From positions 62,001-126,000 of the forward strand of contig NZ_JAHXRW010000010.1 in assembly GCF_019429625.1 (NCBI RefSeq): DNA of 64,000 bases. The letters run 5' to 3'. Of the stretch, positions 1 to 9,483 are shown in pieces (the stretch's first letter is position 1; the number at the start of each line of letters is the position of its first letter). This DNA comes from Celeribacter sp. PS-C1. GTDB lineage: Bacteria; Pseudomonadota; Alphaproteobacteria; Rhodobacterales; Rhodobacteraceae. The position numbers were made by a program, and so were the translations under genes. A model generated the notes under the pieces. It searched no databases. It was not told the DNA's origin and saw nothing but the letters and a program-made list of their open reading frames with translations.

Positions 1-416
1 CGACGAGTCAGCATTAGCACACGCTGTTGTTCTTCGGTCAGTTCAAGGGCGTCGCGCCCCTGCCATAGCGTCTCGATCCGATTGAACAGCGCCTCATTGG
101 CTGTGATTTCGGAACTATAAGCAGACAAAAGCGGCGACAGATCACGCATCAACCCATCGCGCACATCGTTGGTGTCAGCCCCAGCCATGCCGTAAAATGC
201 ACCCAGCACTTTCGACAGCGTGGCATCCGCCTTTTCCAGCGCCTCAATGGTGTTGGCAAAGGTCGGCGCCTCGGGGTTCTCCGCGATGGACTTGATCGCC
301 GCGCGCCCCTCTGCAAGCGCGGCATCGACCGCAGGTTTGACATCCGCGTCCGTCAAATCGGCGAAAGGCGGCAGGTGAAAGGGCGTATTCCACTCGGACA
401 GGTAAGCGTTGGTCAT
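1..416 (-). CDS. M3-family zinc oligopeptidase, N-terminal fragment (Dcp/OpdA-like)
   Basis: Reading the minus strand from the ATG at 416 gives about 138 codons without a stop, running off the window. The product begins MTNAYLSEWNTPFHLPPF and continues with helical text containing EAPTFANTIEALEKA and a later FYGM segment. This is the usual opening of M3 peptidases of the peptidyl-dipeptidase Dcp/oligopeptidase A group, which cleave small peptides in the cytoplasm or periplasm. An AAAGGAG Shine-Dalgarno lies 6 nt before the ATG. The catalytic HExxH region would lie far downstream, outside the window, so activity cannot be judged. No signal peptide is visible. Confidence 0.75.
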   Translation of the reverse strand, partial: MTNAYLSEWNTPFHLPPFADLTDADVKPAVDAALAEGRAAIKSIAENPEAPTFANTIEALEKADATLSKVLGAFYGMAGADTNDVRDGLMRDLSPLLSAYSSEITANEALFNRIETLWQGRDALELTEEQQRVLMLTR

Positions 417-468
417 GCATGTCTCCTTTGGCGCTCAAGCTAAGCCTCGAAAGCGGCAAGGAAAAGGG

Positions 469-1506
469 TCAGCCACCGCAAATCGGGCAGTCGGGCCGCT
501 TTTTCACGGTAATGTTCCGCGTCTCGGCATAAAGCGCATCGTGAATGACCAAGCGGCCCATCAGCCCCTGCCCTGCACCGGTGATTTCTTTCACCGCTTC
601 CATCGCCATCATGGTCCCCAAAACGCCTGGCAAAGGGGCCGCGACCCCGGCCTCGGCACAACTCGGCACCATGCCGTCAGCAGGGCTCTCAGGGAACACA
701 CATTGATAACAAGGGCCATTTTCATGGGGTTTATAGGTGCTAATTTGACCTTCCCATTGGGTGATCGCCGCTGCGATCAGCGGCTTACGATGGATCACAC
801 AGGCGCGGTTGACCAGATAACGCGTTTCAAAATTATCAGTCCCGTCGAGCACCAGATCGTACTCGGCCACCAACTCCATGGAGCCTTCGTCAAACGCCCG
901 ATGATAGGGCCGCACTTCGATAAACGGGTTCTGCGCCCGCATGGCCTCTGCGGCGGAAAACACTTTCGGTACGCCCAATTGCGCATCCGTGTGAATCACC
1001 TGCCGTTGCAGGTTCGAGGCCTCGACCACATCCGGATCAATCACACCGATGACACCGACGCCCGAGGCCGCGAGATATTCCAGAACCGGCGCGCCAAGCC
1101 CCCCTGCGCCGATTACCAGAACCTTTGCCTCTTTCAGCTTTTTCTGCCCCGGCCCGCCGATTTCCCGCAGCAGGATATGGCGCATGTAGCGGTCCAGTTC
1201 GGCGGGGCGGAAGGTGCCTTCGCTTTGCTGCTCTGCTGTATGAGGCTCCGGCTGCGCCTTGTTGCGCAGCGCGGCAAGGCCCGCGCGGTAGGCGATGATG
1301 ATCACCGCCCCGAAACCGATCAAGAGCCATTCTCCCAAGGAGCCACCAAGGCCCACACGCAAAGCATGCCCTTCGGGCAGCATCAAAAGTACTATCGAAA
1401 CAGCGAGATACAGCACCCCGATCATCGCCCAGCGCGCCCGTGTCGGCGCGCCGGTCAACCAGCCGATGCCCCAAAGCACGGCGGCGATGATCAGGAAAAA
1501 TGTCAT
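469..1506 (-). CDS. moeB: HesA/MoeB/ThiF family adenylyltransferase with N-terminal membrane domain
   Basis: A 345-residue E1-like enzyme that would adenylate the C-terminal Gly-Gly of a sulfur carrier (MoaD or ThiS type). From about residue 95 it matches Moe[14 protein letters not shown], the nucleotide loop [14 protein letters not shown], the DxDxVExSNLQRQ segment, and two Zn-binding pairs, CYQC and CPIC, the second at the very end. The first 85 residues are different: three hydrophobic stretches (about 2-18, 26-43 and 58-76) that should anchor the enzyme in the inner membrane. Its start overlaps the end of dut by 4 nt (ATGA), suggesting coupled translation in a coaBC-dut-moeB order. Whether it serves molybdopterin or thiamine synthesis is not shown by the sequence. 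Confidence 0.85.
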   Translation of the reverse strand: MTFFLIIAAVLWGIGWLTGAPTRARWAMIGVLYLAVSIVLLMLPEGHALRVGLGGSLGEWLLIGFGAVIIIAYRAGLAALRNKAQPEPHTAEQQSEGTFRPAELDRYMRHILLREIGGPGQKKLKEAKVLVIGAGGLGAPVLEYLAASGVGVIGVIDPDVVEASNLQRQVIHTDAQLGVPKVFSAAEAMRAQNPFIEVRPYHRAFDEGSMELVAEYDLVLDGTDNFETRYLVNRACVIHRKPLIAAAITQWEGQISTYKPHENGPCYQCVFPESPADGMVPSCAEAGVAAPLPGVLGTMMAMEAVKEITGAGQGLMGRLVIHDALYAETRNITVKKRPDCPICGG

Positions 1507-1970
1507 GTGCGCCCGGTCGACCCAAACCCGCCCGCGCCACGCGCGGTGTCACTGAGACTATCGACCACACGGTAGGCAGCCTGCACCACAGGCGCGACGA
1601 TCATCTGACCGATGCGCTCGCCATGGGGGACGTGAAACGGTTCCTGCCCAAGGTTGATCAGAATGATGCCAACCGGGCCACGGTAATCCGCGTCAATTGT
1701 GCCCGGCGTATTGACCAGAGAAATTCCGTGCTTGAGCGCAAGACCCGAGCGCGGTCGGACCTGCACCTCATAGCCCGGCTCGATCTCCATCGCGAAGCCC
1801 GTGGGGATCAACGCCCGCGCGCCCGGTTCCAGAACGACACCTTGCTCGCGCATTTCCGGCGGAAAATTCGCGCGCACATCGCCCCCCGCCGCGTGCGCAG
1901 TTTCGTAAGACGGCAGTTTGATGTCGGTATCAGCTCCGTCGAGCCATTGGATTTTGATCTCTACGCTCAT
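1503..1970 (-). CDS. dut: dUTP diphosphatase (dUTPase)
   Basis: A 155-residue trimeric dUTPase that hydrolyses dUTP to dUMP and diphosphate, keeping uracil out of DNA and feeding thymidylate synthesis. All five motifs are in order: AGGDVRA near residue 28, PRSGLA near 72, [12 protein letters not shown] near 86-97 with the catalytic Asp, RIGQMIV near 119, and a C-terminal glycine-rich [10 protein letters not shown] arm. Length is normal for the family. Motif 1 reads AGGDV where AG(Y/L)DL is more usual. It lies 22 nt downstream of coaBC on the same strand and overlaps the MoeB-like gene by 4 nt. Confidence 0.95.
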   Translation of the reverse strand: MSVEIKIQWLDGADTDIKLPSYETAHAAGGDVRANFPPEMREQGVVLEPGARALIPTGFAMEIEPGYEVQVRPRSGLALKHGISLVNTPGTIDADYRGPVGIILINLGQEPFHVPHGERIGQMIVAPVVQAAYRVVDSLSDTARGAGGFGSTGRT

Positions 1971-1992
1971 GTCTTTTCCGTGAATTAGATAT

Positions 1993-3192
1993 TCAGTTTG
2001 CCGTCAGGTGATCCGCGATGCGATAGGCCAGCTGACGCGCCACCTCATCTTTGCTCATCCGCGGCCACTCATCGGCACCACGCTCCGTGATCAGAGTCAC
2101 GGCATTCTCGGCGCCGCCCATGATCCCGGTGGCGGGCGAGACGTCATTGGCGACAATCCAATCGCAGCCCTTGCGTTTGCGTTTCGCAGTGGCATGCGCA
2201 ATCACGTCATCGGTCTCGGCGGCAAAGCCCACGACCAAACGCGGGCGCCCTTCTGCCATCTGGCTCACACCCGCCAAAATGTCCGGATTTTCGGAAAACT
2301 CCAAAACGGGCAGATTTCCCTGTGTTTTCTTGATTTTAGATCCACTCTCGGAGGCCACACGCCAATCCGCCACGGCGGCAGCGAAGACGGCGGCCTCGGC
2401 GGGCAAAGCGGCTTCGACCGCCTCTTTCATCTCGCGCGCCGTTTCCACCCGGATCACCCGCACCCCGCGCGGAGGGGCCACGTCTGCGGGGCCAGTTACA
2501 AAGCTCACATCGGCGCCGAGATCGCGCAACGCCTTGGCAATCGCGGTGCCCTGCGCGCCCGACGAGCGGTTGGCGATGTAGCGCACCGGGTCAATCGGCT
2601 CATGGGTCGGGCCGGAGGTCACGAGGATATGCTTGCCCTTCAGCGGGCCTTCGGTGAGCGCAGCGCGAATGGCAGCGATAATGTCAGGGGTTTCAGACAG
2701 GCGCCCGGGACCGAATTCACCGCAGGCCATGGTGCCCTCTTCGGGACCGACGAAAAGCACGCCATCCTGTTTCAACTGCGCCACATTGCGCTGACACGCG
2801 GGGTGCTCCCACATCCGCACATTCATCGCAGGCGCGACCAAAACCGGTGTGTCAGTCGCCATCAACAGCGTCGAGGCCAGATCATTCGCCAGCCCTCCGG
2901 CCATCTTGCCCAAAAGATCGGCAGTGGCGGGGGAGACGACCACGAGATCGGCGGCGCGAGACAGTTCAATATGCCCCATCTCCGCTTCGTCCGTGAGATC
3001 GAAAAGGTCACGATAGACTTTTTCGGCGGCCAGCCCGGACACAGACAGAGGCGTCACAAATTCCTCGGCCGCTTTGGTCAGCACCGGAACAACGCGCGCG
3101 CCTTGTTCACGCAGGCGCCGGATCAGGTCGAGCGATTTGAACGCAGCGATCCCGCCGCCAATGATCAGCAAAATGGTCTTTTCGTTCAGCAT
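1993..3192 (-). CDS. coaBC: Bifunctional phosphopantothenoylcysteine decarboxylase / phosphopantothenate-cysteine ligase
   Basis: A 399-residue CoaBC that carries out two steps of coenzyme A synthesis. The N-terminal flavoprotein half has the FMN-binding [19 protein letters not shown], and [12 protein letters not shown] with the catalytic-region Asn. The C-terminal ligase half has [20 protein letters not shown]. An in-frame extension upstream to 3360 exists, but it is arginine-rich and unlike the family. The ATG at 3192 has GGAG 8 nt before it and gives the standard N-terminus [10 protein letters not shown], so I chose that start. It is the first gene of a likely coaBC-dut-moeB operon. CoA supply is a fitting background for the CoA-ester pathways later in the window, but no direct link is implied. 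Confidence 0.95.
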   Translation of the reverse strand: MLNEKTILLIIGGGIAAFKSLDLIRRLREQGARVVPVLTKAAEEFVTPLSVSGLAAEKVYRDLFDLTDEAEMGHIELSRAADLVVVSPATADLLGKMAGGLANDLASTLLMATDTPVLVAPAMNVRMWEHPACQRNVAQLKQDGVLFVGPEEGTMACGEFGPGRLSETPDIIAAIRAALTEGPLKGKHILVTSGPTHEPIDPVRYIANRSSGAQGTAIAKALRDLGADVSFVTGPADVAPPRGVRVIRVETAREMKEAVEAALPAEAAVFAAAVADWRVASESGSKIKKTQGNLPVLEFSENPDILAGVSQMAEGRPRLVVGFAAETDDVIAHATAKRKRKGCDWIVANDVSPATGIMGGAENAVTLITERGADEWPRMSKDEVARQLAYRIADHLTAN

Positions 3193-3302
3193 TTTCGATC
3201 TCCTGCCACGGCCAGCGCCTCCACCGTGCATCCACATGGATCGGTTTAAGCCAAGGCCGCTCTCGAGACAATGCTCAGAGACAAATGTCAGATGCGGGGG
3301 CC

Positions 3303-4106
3303 CTATTGCACGAGTGCTGCACAAGGATCGTCGCGTTCGACGGGGGCGGTCACCAGCCAAAGATTATAGGGCGGAGCTTCTTCGGGAGCGGCCTCTAACT
3401 GACCTATGGAGAGCGTTTCAAGATCGGGCGCAGCCTCGGCCAGCACCGCAGGCATTCCCCAATCCATGCGCGCATGGCCGTTGCCGGTGATCACCGCAAC
3501 CGGCCCGCCCGTCGTCTGGTACGCCTCAATCACAGCCCGCGAAAACGCAGCATCGCGCAGCCTCTGCGCCTCCACCATGCCCGACATCATCTCAAGCGGC
3601 ATGGCCTCGCAATGAGCCTCGAATTGCATCTGCTGGCGGTCGGCTTGCATTTTTTCGGGCAGAGGATCGGTGAGACCATAGCGCTCAGCCTCCGTACCAA
3701 ACACAGCGGCGGCCCCGTCAAAGAAAGCCCGCCGGACCTCTTCGCGAGGCAAAGCAGCGCCAAAGATGGGCGCATCTGATGCAGCAAAAATCGGATGATA
3801 CATGGAGAAATCAGGCCAGCCGGAGGTGTCCCACTCCAAGGCTTCGGCCAATGCAGCCTCATCCCCCCGAAGCTCCCGCGTCACGCGCGCCGCCTGTTCA
3901 GGCGTCAGCATTTCGAACACGACAGCCGTCGGCGAAATCTCCGAAAGCGCCGCCGCCTGATGTGCGTGGTGCAACGGATTGTCATGGACTTCGCCCAACA
4001 AAACGACATCCGCCCGAGGCAAAATCGACAGAGCCTCAGGCGTGATCTGGTCTGAAAAAACAGGGCCCGCGCTCAAAGTGAGCGCGACGGCGAAAGGAAA
4101 TCTCAT
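3303..4106 (-). CDS. ChaN-family (Tiki/EreA-like fold) periplasmic protein
   Basis: A 267-residue protein with a short Sec-type signal (MRFPFAVALTLSAGPVFS) and no lipobox Cys. The mature part has LPRADVVLLGEVHDNPLHH, then VVFEMLTPEQ, and a late VAVITGNGHARMDWG; these are the paired GEXHDxxxH and GxxH signatures of the ChaN haem-binding/Tiki-like family. Known ChaN proteins bind haem and are thought to help iron uptake, but the catalytic or transport role of this group is poorly defined. Its ATG overlaps the stop of the upstream rpoH gene (ATGA), so it is probably expressed with this stress sigma factor. Confidence 0.8.
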   Translation of the reverse strand: MRFPFAVALTLSAGPVFSDQITPEALSILPRADVVLLGEVHDNPLHHAHQAAALSEISPTAVVFEMLTPEQAARVTRELRGDEAALAEALEWDTSGWPDFSMYHPIFAASDAPIFGAALPREEVRRAFFDGAAAVFGTEAERYGLTDPLPEKMQADRQQMQFEAHCEAMPLEMMSGMVEAQRLRDAAFSRAVIEAYQTTGGPVAVITGNGHARMDWGMPAVLAEAAPDLETLSIGQLEAAPEEAPPYNLWLVTAPVERDDPCAALVQ

Positions 4107-4984
4107 GAAAAGAAATGTTGCACGTCCTGATGGTTGGTCTCAAGGCTGACTCGCATTTTCTGAAGCGCGCCCGCTTCGAGTTGACGCACGCGCTCTTTCG
4201 ACAAAGACAGTTCCTCGCCAAGACTCTCCAGCGTGCGCGGTTCCTCGGACAGTTTGCGCGCTTTGAGGATAAATCGCTCACGTTCGCTCAGATTGTCCAT
4301 CGCTTCGCCAAGCCAGCTTTTGAGCTGCGCCTGATCATGCGCTTCGCCAACCATTTCCGCCGTGGTTTCACCCTCATCGGCAAGCGTGTCGATCCATTCG
4401 CGGCCCTCTTCCTCGCCCGATTGCTGAGCATTGAGCGAAAAATCAGAGCCAGACAGCCGTCCATCCATGATTTCCACATCGCGCAGCGGCACGTTCAAAT
4501 CCATCGCGATCATCTGCAACAGCTGATCGTGATCGAGCACTTCACCCTGCGCCGAGGCCTCGCGTTCGAGACGCGCCTGAACCCGGCGCATATTAAAGAA
4601 CAGCGATTTTTGCGCAGAGGTCGACCCGGTTCGCACCAGCGACCAATTGCGCATGACGTAATCTTGGATCGATGCCTTGATCCACCACACGGCGTAAGTC
4701 GAAAACCGCACGCCGCGATCCGGGTCGAATTTTTCCGCCGCTTTCATCAGGCCAAGCCCGGCCTCCTGGATGAGGTCGCTCATCGGCGCGCCGTAGCGTT
4801 TGAACTTTGCGGCCATGGAAATCGCCAGACGCATGTAAGCCGTCACAAGCCGATGTAACGCCGCCTCGTCACGATGATCGCGCCAAGCGCGGGCCAAGGC
4901 CTGTTCCGTCTCAACGTCGAGCATTTCCGCCTTCATCGCCCGGCGCGGCAGGGCGTTGTCGGATGCAGTCATATCGAGTGCCAT
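4103..4984 (-). CDS. rpoH2: RpoH-family alternative sigma factor (RpoHII type)
   Basis: A 293-residue group 3 sigma factor. Region 2 contains LIQEAGLGLMKAAEKFDP followed by GVRFSTYAVWWIKASIQDY, and the RpoH box reads QKSLFFNMRR. Region 4 ends with LGEELSLSKERVRQLEAGAL, the -35-binding helix-turn-helix. The opening MALDMTASDNALPRRAMKAEML resembles RpoHII of Rhodobacter, which in that genus acts below RpoE in the singlet-oxygen and heat response. A strong AGGAGG lies 6 nt before the ATG. I looked for the RpoE-type TGATCC-N18-TAAGA promoter in the 151 nt upstream and did not find a convincing one. The gene is translationally coupled to the ChaN-like gene. Confidence 0.9.
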   Translation of the reverse strand: MALDMTASDNALPRRAMKAEMLDVETEQALARAWRDHRDEAALHRLVTAYMRLAISMAAKFKRYGAPMSDLIQEAGLGLMKAAEKFDPDRGVRFSTYAVWWIKASIQDYVMRNWSLVRTGSTSAQKSLFFNMRRVQARLEREASAQGEVLDHDQLLQMIAMDLNVPLRDVEIMDGRLSGSDFSLNAQQSGEEEGREWIDTLADEGETTAEMVGEAHDQAQLKSWLGEAMDNLSERERFILKARKLSEEPRTLESLGEELSLSKERVRQLEAGALQKMRVSLETNHQDVQHFFS

Positions 4985-5135
4985 GTTTAACCTCCTGAGA
5001 GTTTGCGCTCTGGCTTGATCTCACGTTCAACCTTCTGAGAAACCTTATCCGGTCATCGTGACGGTCATTTGCGAGCTGTGGCTACTCCTGTTACGAAAAG
5101 CCTAACGCATTGGACCAAGAATAGGTTTCACGATC

Positions 5136-5669
5136 ATGTGCACAAATATGACAGTCGTGCTCGGCGGCGCCTCTTCCGGGAAGTCCAAAATTTCAGAAAA
5201 ATTGTGCTTTATCAGTAAATTAGATAGAATCTATCTGGCCAGTGCAGAATGTCACGATCAGGAAATGCGCACAAAAGCTGCGCAACATCGCACAAGCAGA
5301 GGCGAGGATTGGTGCACAATAGAGGAGCCATTGGCCGCGGATCGCGTGATTTCTGACCTCAAAGCCGGTCAGATTCTCCTGTTCGATTGCGCGACCATGT
5401 GGCTGAGCAATCATATGTTTGCAGAAAGTGATCTAATGGCAGAGACCGAAAGACTTCTTGCCGCGATCCGCGACTGCCCTGCAGAGATCGTGATCGTCTC
5501 GAACGAAGTCGGGCTTGGCATCGTGCCGGAAAATGCCCTCGCGCGTCGGTTTCGCATCGCACAAGGTGAGCTCAATCAACGGTTAGCGGCCGAGGCCGGC
5601 ACCGTGATCGGCGTCATGGCCGGGTTGCCCTTCGCGCTCAAAGGCCAACTGCCGGAGGGTCTCGCATGA
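5136..5669 (+). CDS. cobU: Adenosylcobinamide kinase / adenosylcobinamide-phosphate guanylyltransferase
   Basis: A 177-residue CobU/CobP enzyme that phosphorylates adenosylcobinamide and transfers GMP to it late in cobalamin assembly. Visible are the P-loop GGASSGKS near residue 10, the H(R)TSRGEDWCTIEEPL segment (active-site His region), LLFDCATMWLSN, and VSNEVGLGIVPENALARRFRIAQG. An in-frame ATG at 5148 would start at MTVVLGGASS, closer to most homologues, and neither site has a clear Shine-Dalgarno. The first 200 nt are clearly AT-richer than the neighbours. It overlaps the next gene by 4 nt, making a two-gene cob unit. The cofactor is needed by Ecm, encoded at 34.4 kb. Confidence 0.88.
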   Translation: MCTNMTVVLGGASSGKSKISEKLCFISKLDRIYLASAECHDQEMRTKAAQHRTSRGEDWCTIEEPLAADRVISDLKAGQILLFDCATMWLSNHMFAESDLMAETERLLAAIRDCPAEIVIVSNEVGLGIVPENALARRFRIAQGELNQRLAAEAGTVIGVMAGLPFALKGQLPEGLA

Positions 5670-6235
5670 GCCGCCTTTGGTTGATCCGGCATGGCCCGAC
5701 TCATGCGAAGACCTTCGTCGGCTGGACAGACCTGCCCGCAGACCTGTCGGACCACGCGGGGATTGCCCGACTGCAAGCGGCGCTGCCCGATGTGCCGGTG
5801 ATTTCCTCGGACCTCACGCGCGCCGTCGAGACCGCCAGCGCCGTGCAGGGGCACCGACCCCGCCTACCTCACGACGCACGCTTTCGGGAAACCCATTTTG
5901 GCGACTGGGAGATGCTGAGTTGGTCCGAAATTGAAGCGAGCGATGGCACTCTGGCTCGCGAAGTCTTTGAAACACCGGGAGAAAGCGCCCCACCCGGCGG
6001 CGAAAACTGGAACCGGTTTTCCGCACGCGTCCATGAAGGCGTCGCCGCGCTTTCCGGCGAAACCGTTATCGTGGCACATATGGGCGTGATCATGGCGCTT
6101 TTGCAAAAGGCGCTATCTTGCACGGCTTTTGAAGCCCTCGGGTACCGGATTGATCCACTGTCCTGCACCGTGATTGACTGTCCCGAAGGCCTCTCCGGGC
6201 CATGGTCGTGCAACCTCATAAATCACAAATATTGA
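5666..6235 (+). CDS. Histidine phosphatase family protein, probable alpha-ribazole phosphatase (CobC-like)
   Basis: A 189-residue phosphoglycerate-mutase-fold phosphatase. The phospho-histidine motif is LIRHGPTHAK near residue 6. The rest of the pocket is visible as SSDLTRAVETA, FRETHFGDWE and VIVAHMGVI with the second His. Because it overlaps cobU by 4 nt, the likely substrate is alpha-ribazole phosphate or adenosylcobalamin phosphate, giving the last dephosphorylation in B12 assembly. Family members act on many phosphoesters, so the assignment rests on context. The gene ends in an AT-rich stretch, and the next gene begins 76 nt later. Confidence 0.78.
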   Translation: MSRLWLIRHGPTHAKTFVGWTDLPADLSDHAGIARLQAALPDVPVISSDLTRAVETASAVQGHRPRLPHDARFRETHFGDWEMLSWSEIEASDGTLAREVFETPGESAPPGGENWNRFSARVHEGVAALSGETVIVAHMGVIMALLQKALSCTAFEALGYRIDPLSCTVIDCPEGLSGPWSCNLINHKY

Positions 6236-6311
6236 TATAATATCAATCAAATATGAATTTTCATGATGGGTGGTTTCCTCATAGACTGTCGCAAACAGTT
6301 GGAGGTTGCTC

Positions 6312-6998
6312 ATGTCTTACGATCTTTTCATCGGCGATAAAAGCTTTTCAAGCTGGTCGCTACGCGGATGGCTTTTATTCGAAAAATTCGGCATCCCGGT
6401 CAACGAAATCATGGTCGGGCTCTATTCCGGTACCATGAAAGAGGACCTCGCCCCCTTGGCGCCAGCCCGCTTTGTGCCCACCGCCCGTACGCCCGAAGGC
6501 TGGGTGATCGGCGAAAGCATCGCGCTGGCCGAGACGCTGGCCGAACGTCACCCGGAGGCCGGTCTTTGGCCCAAAGACGCCGAGGCGCGCATCTACGCGC
6601 GCTGGCTCGTGGCCGAAATGCACGCCGGGTTCACGGCCCTGCGTGGGGCCTGCCCGATGCAGCTTTTGCATCAATATCAGGGATTTGAAGTTACGGATAC
6701 GGTCAAATCCGATCTGGCGCGTCTCGAAACGGTTCTGTCGCATGCCTTCGAAAATTTCGCTGATGACGGCCCTTGGCTCTTCGGCGTCTATTCTGCGGCC
6801 GACGCGTTCTACGCGCCGGTCGCGGCACGGATCGCGGGCTATGACCTGCCTGTGTCCGACCGCCTCAAGGCCTATGTGCGCGCGCATCTCTCCGATCCGG
6901 CGTTCAAAAAATGGCGCAAAGAGGGGCTTGAGATCAGCTACGATCCGGTACCCTACGCGATGGACCTGCCTGTGACGGAGTGGCCCGAACCGGTCTAA
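6312..6998 (+). CDS. Glutathione S-transferase-fold protein
   Basis: A 228-residue two-domain GST-like protein. The N-terminal thioredoxin fold opens YDLFIGDKSFSSWSLRGWLL, with Ser-Ser-Trp-Ser where zeta/beta GSTs place the catalytic Ser or Cys, and continues with PTARTPEGWVIGESIALAETLAE, which includes the ES pair that binds glutathione. The C-terminal helical domain follows from about residue 95. GGAGG 6 nt before the ATG at 6312 fixes the start; an in-frame TTG 6 nt earlier sits directly on the Shine-Dalgarno and is unlikely. Substrate unknown. It stands alone between the cob pair and yifB. Confidence 0.82.
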   Translation: MSYDLFIGDKSFSSWSLRGWLLFEKFGIPVNEIMVGLYSGTMKEDLAPLAPARFVPTARTPEGWVIGESIALAETLAERHPEAGLWPKDAEARIYARWLVAEMHAGFTALRGACPMQLLHQYQGFEVTDTVKSDLARLETVLSHAFENFADDGPWLFGVYSAADAFYAPVAARIAGYDLPVSDRLKAYVRAHLSDPAFKKWRKEGLEISYDPVPYAMDLPVTEWPEPV

Positions 6999-7088
6999 CT
7001 TCAACACGCTCTGGAGCGCGTTAACCATTTGCTAACCACGTCTGCGCTAGACGGGTTAAGATTGGTTAACGCATTCCGGGAGCACACC

Positions 7089-8600
7089 ATGGTCGCACGG
7101 ACATTCTCCGTCGCTTTCGAAGGCATCGAGGCCCGCCCCGTCGAGGTGCAATGCGCCATCGCCCCCGGACTGCCCAGTTTCACCATCGTCGGCCTGCCGG
7201 ACAAAGCTGTCAGCGAGGCCCGCGAACGGGTCCGCGCGGCCTTGGCAGCGATGCAAATCGCGCTGCCGTCGAAGAAACTCGTCATCAACCTCTCGCCCGC
7301 CGATCTGCCAAAAATCGGCTCGCATTTTGACCTCCCCATCGCGCTGGCCATCCTCGCCGCGACCGGATTGATCCCCGCCGAGAAAGCCGAAGAAACGCTG
7401 TCTTTGGGCGAATTGGCGCTGGACGGATCGCTCGTGGCCGTCAACGGCGCGCTGCCCGCGGCCTTGAAAGCCGCCGAGTTGGACTGTGTCCTCGCGTGTC
7501 CCGAGGCCTGCGGATCAGAGGCCGCTTGGGTCGGAGCAACGCCCGTCTATGGGGCGAAAAACCTCGCACAATTGCTCCGGCATTTCACCGGCGACCGTCC
7601 GCTTCATGAAGCCACCCCCGGCGAGATCACCCTGCCCACTCACCACCGCGATCTTCGCGATGTGAAGGGGCAGGAAAAGGCCAAACGCGCCATGGAGATC
7701 GCCGCAGCCGGCGGCCATCACATGTTCATGGTCGGCACGCCCGGTTCCGGCAAATCCATGTTGGCCGCGCGTTTACCGACGATCCTGCCGCCGCTTTCGC
7801 CGCAGGAAGCCTTGGAAACTTCGATCATCCATTCCCTCGCCGGGCTTTTGGACGAAGGCGGCATTTCCCGTGCACGGCCCTTTCGCGAACCGCATCACAC
7901 CGCCTCCATGGCCGCCATCGTTGGCGGCGGGCGTGGCGCGCAGCCGGGGGAGATTTCTCTCGCGCATAATGGCGTGCTCTTCCTCGATGAATTCCCTGAA
8001 TTCCCGCGCGCCGTCTTGGAAACCCTGCGCCAGCCCATCGAAACCGGTGAGGTCATGGTCGCCCGCGCCAACGCCCACATGCGATACCCCGCGCGGTTCA
8101 TGTTGGTCGCTGCGGCGAATCCCTGCAAATGCGGTTACCTGCCCGACCCGGCGCGGGCCTGTGCGAAGGTGCCGCTCTGTGGAGAGGAATATCTGGGGCG
8201 CATTTCCGGCCCCTTGATGGATCGCTTTGATCTACGTCTCGAGATGCCGCCCGTGCAATTTCAGGACCTCGACCTGCCGCCCTCCGGCGACAGTTCCGCC
8301 ACCGTCGCGGCCCGCGTCGCCCAAGCCCGCGCGGTCCAAACCGAGCGCTATGACGGCACCGGGTTTCGCACCAATGCACAGATCGAAGGACAGATGCTGG
8401 ATGATGTCGCCAGTCCCGATGCCGAGGGGCGGGAGATTTTGACCAAAGCCGCCGAAAAGCTTGGGCTATCGGCGCGCGGCTATCACCGTGTCTTGCGGGT
8501 CGCACGCACGATTGCCGATCTGGCGGGCGAGGACGATGTGCGCCGTCCACACCTGGCCGAGGCTCTAAGCTATCGCGTGGTGTCAGGCGTGCTCAATTGA
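7089..8600 (+). CDS. YifB/ComM-family Mg-chelatase-like AAA+ ATPase
   Basis: A 503-residue protein with the three parts of the YifB/ComM family. The N-terminal Lon-like fold holds LPSFTIVGLPDKAVSEARERVRAA and LPSKKLVINLSPADLPK. The central Mg-chelatase AAA+ module has Walker A VGTPGSGKSMLAARLP and Walker B GVLFLDEFPEF. The C-terminal lid has FRTNAQI and LSARGYHRVLRVARTIADL. ComM in Vibrio is a hexameric helicase that promotes branch migration during natural transformation; the role here is untested. The ATG at 7089 follows CGGGAG at 5 nt, and an upstream in-frame ATG adds 20 atypical residues. It converges with, and overlaps by 8 nt, the esterase gene. Confidence 0.9.
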   Translation: MVARTFSVAFEGIEARPVEVQCAIAPGLPSFTIVGLPDKAVSEARERVRAALAAMQIALPSKKLVINLSPADLPKIGSHFDLPIALAILAATGLIPAEKAEETLSLGELALDGSLVAVNGALPAALKAAELDCVLACPEACGSEAAWVGATPVYGAKNLAQLLRHFTGDRPLHEATPGEITLPTHHRDLRDVKGQEKAKRAMEIAAAGGHHMFMVGTPGSGKSMLAARLPTILPPLSPQEALETSIIHSLAGLLDEGGISRARPFREPHHTASMAAIVGGGRGAQPGEISLAHNGVLFLDEFPEFPRAVLETLRQPIETGEVMVARANAHMRYPARFMLVAAANPCKCGYLPDPARACAKVPLCGEEYLGRISGPLMDRFDLRLEMPPVQFQDLDLPPSGDSSATVAARVAQARAVQTERYDGTGFRTNAQIEGQMLDDVASPDAEGREILTKAAEKLGLSARGYHRVLRVARTIADLAGEDDVRRPHLAEALSYRVVSGVLN

Positions 8601-9483
8601 GCGCTTTCAGGAATTCCGCCGTCTCAGCAATCGCATGGCGCGCCTCGGGGAAAAAACCGTCGAACATTTGCCAGACATGTGGCGCGCCTTTGGTCAGGCT
8701 CAAAATAACCTCTGCCCCTTCTTCGCGCAGATGTGCGGCCATCCGCACGGAATCGTCGCGCAGAATTTCACAATCCGAGGCCTGCAACAGCACAGGCGGA
8801 CAGTTGGGAAAGCGCGCAAAAATCGGCGAAACTTGCGGATCCTCCGGCGCAGAATTGCCAAGGATCATCGCGGTCAAATCCCGCGCGCGCTCTGGCGGAA
8901 AGAAGTGATCGCGCTCCGCGTTGGTCTCGAACGAGGGGCTCGACAGCGTCAAATCAGTGAAAGGCGACCAGGCAAAGGCCCCGGCGGGCGGTGCGCCACG
9001 CAGGCACAGCTCCGCCAAAAGCGTCAATGCCAGCCCGCCCCCCGCACTGTCTCCGCCAATCGAAATTTCCAACGGGCTATAGCCGGAGGCCACCAAAGCC
9101 TCCCAAACGACCAAGGCATCCTCAAACGCCGCGGGCAGCGGATGTTCGGGAGCAAGCCGATAGGCCGGCAAAAAGACCGGCCGATTGGCCAGCTGCGCCA
9201 AACGTGAGGCAAGGCGTTTGTGGGTATGCGGGCTCCCGGCGATATACCCGCCGCCGTGAAAAAACAGGATGACGCGTTCGTCATCGCACTCGGGCGGCCT
9301 GATCCACATGCCCGGAAGGCCCAAAGCGTCGTGGGTCACTTCGGCGGAGAGTTGAACCGGCAGGCTCAGTTTGGCCGCCAAATCGACCCCGTCTCGCAAA
9401 GGCACAGGGTTTTGCGCATGGGTGAACGCGGCCCGCACGACGGGGCTCAAGGCCCCGGAGACAAGCCGCATCCGAAGGCTCAT
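8593..9483 (-). CDS. Alpha/beta hydrolase, hormone-sensitive-lipase (family IV) esterase
   Basis: A 296-residue serine hydrolase. The HSL oxyanion motif [11 protein letters not shown] is near residue 75, the nucleophile elbow [10 protein letters not shown] near 145, the acid [10 protein letters not shown] near 240 and the catalytic His in GAPHVWQMF near 270. The usual substrates are short acyl esters; the real one cannot be deduced. No signal peptide is seen, so it should be cytoplasmic. Its start overlaps the end of gshB by 4 nt (ATGA), so it follows gshB in one transcript, and its end overlaps the convergent yifB gene. Confidence 0.88.
   Translation of the reverse strand: MSLRMRLVSGALSPVVRAAFTHAQNPVPLRDGVDLAAKLSLPVQLSAEVTHDALGLPGMWIRPPECDDERVILFFHGGGYIAGSPHTHKRLASRLAQLANRPVFLPAYRLAPEHPLPAAFEDALVVWEALVASGYSPLEISIGGDSAGGGLALTLLAELCLRGAPPAGAFAWSPFTDLTLSSPSFETNAERDHFFPPERARDLTAMILGNSAPEDPQVSPIFARFPNCPPVLLQASDCEILRDDSVRMAAHLREEGAEVILSLTKGAPHVWQMFDGFFPEARHAIAETAEFLKALN

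Noticed and set aside
2008-3249. Open frame of over 400 codons opposite coaBC
   Set aside because: Same shadow effect; coaBC is unambiguous on the other strand.
3485-3495. GTGATCACC inside the ChaN-like gene
   Set aside because: Lies in coding sequence, lacks the outer T/A pair and any promoter context.
4985-5135. RpoE-type promoter for rpoHII
   Set aside because: I looked for TGATCC-N18-TAAGA and found nothing close enough to report.
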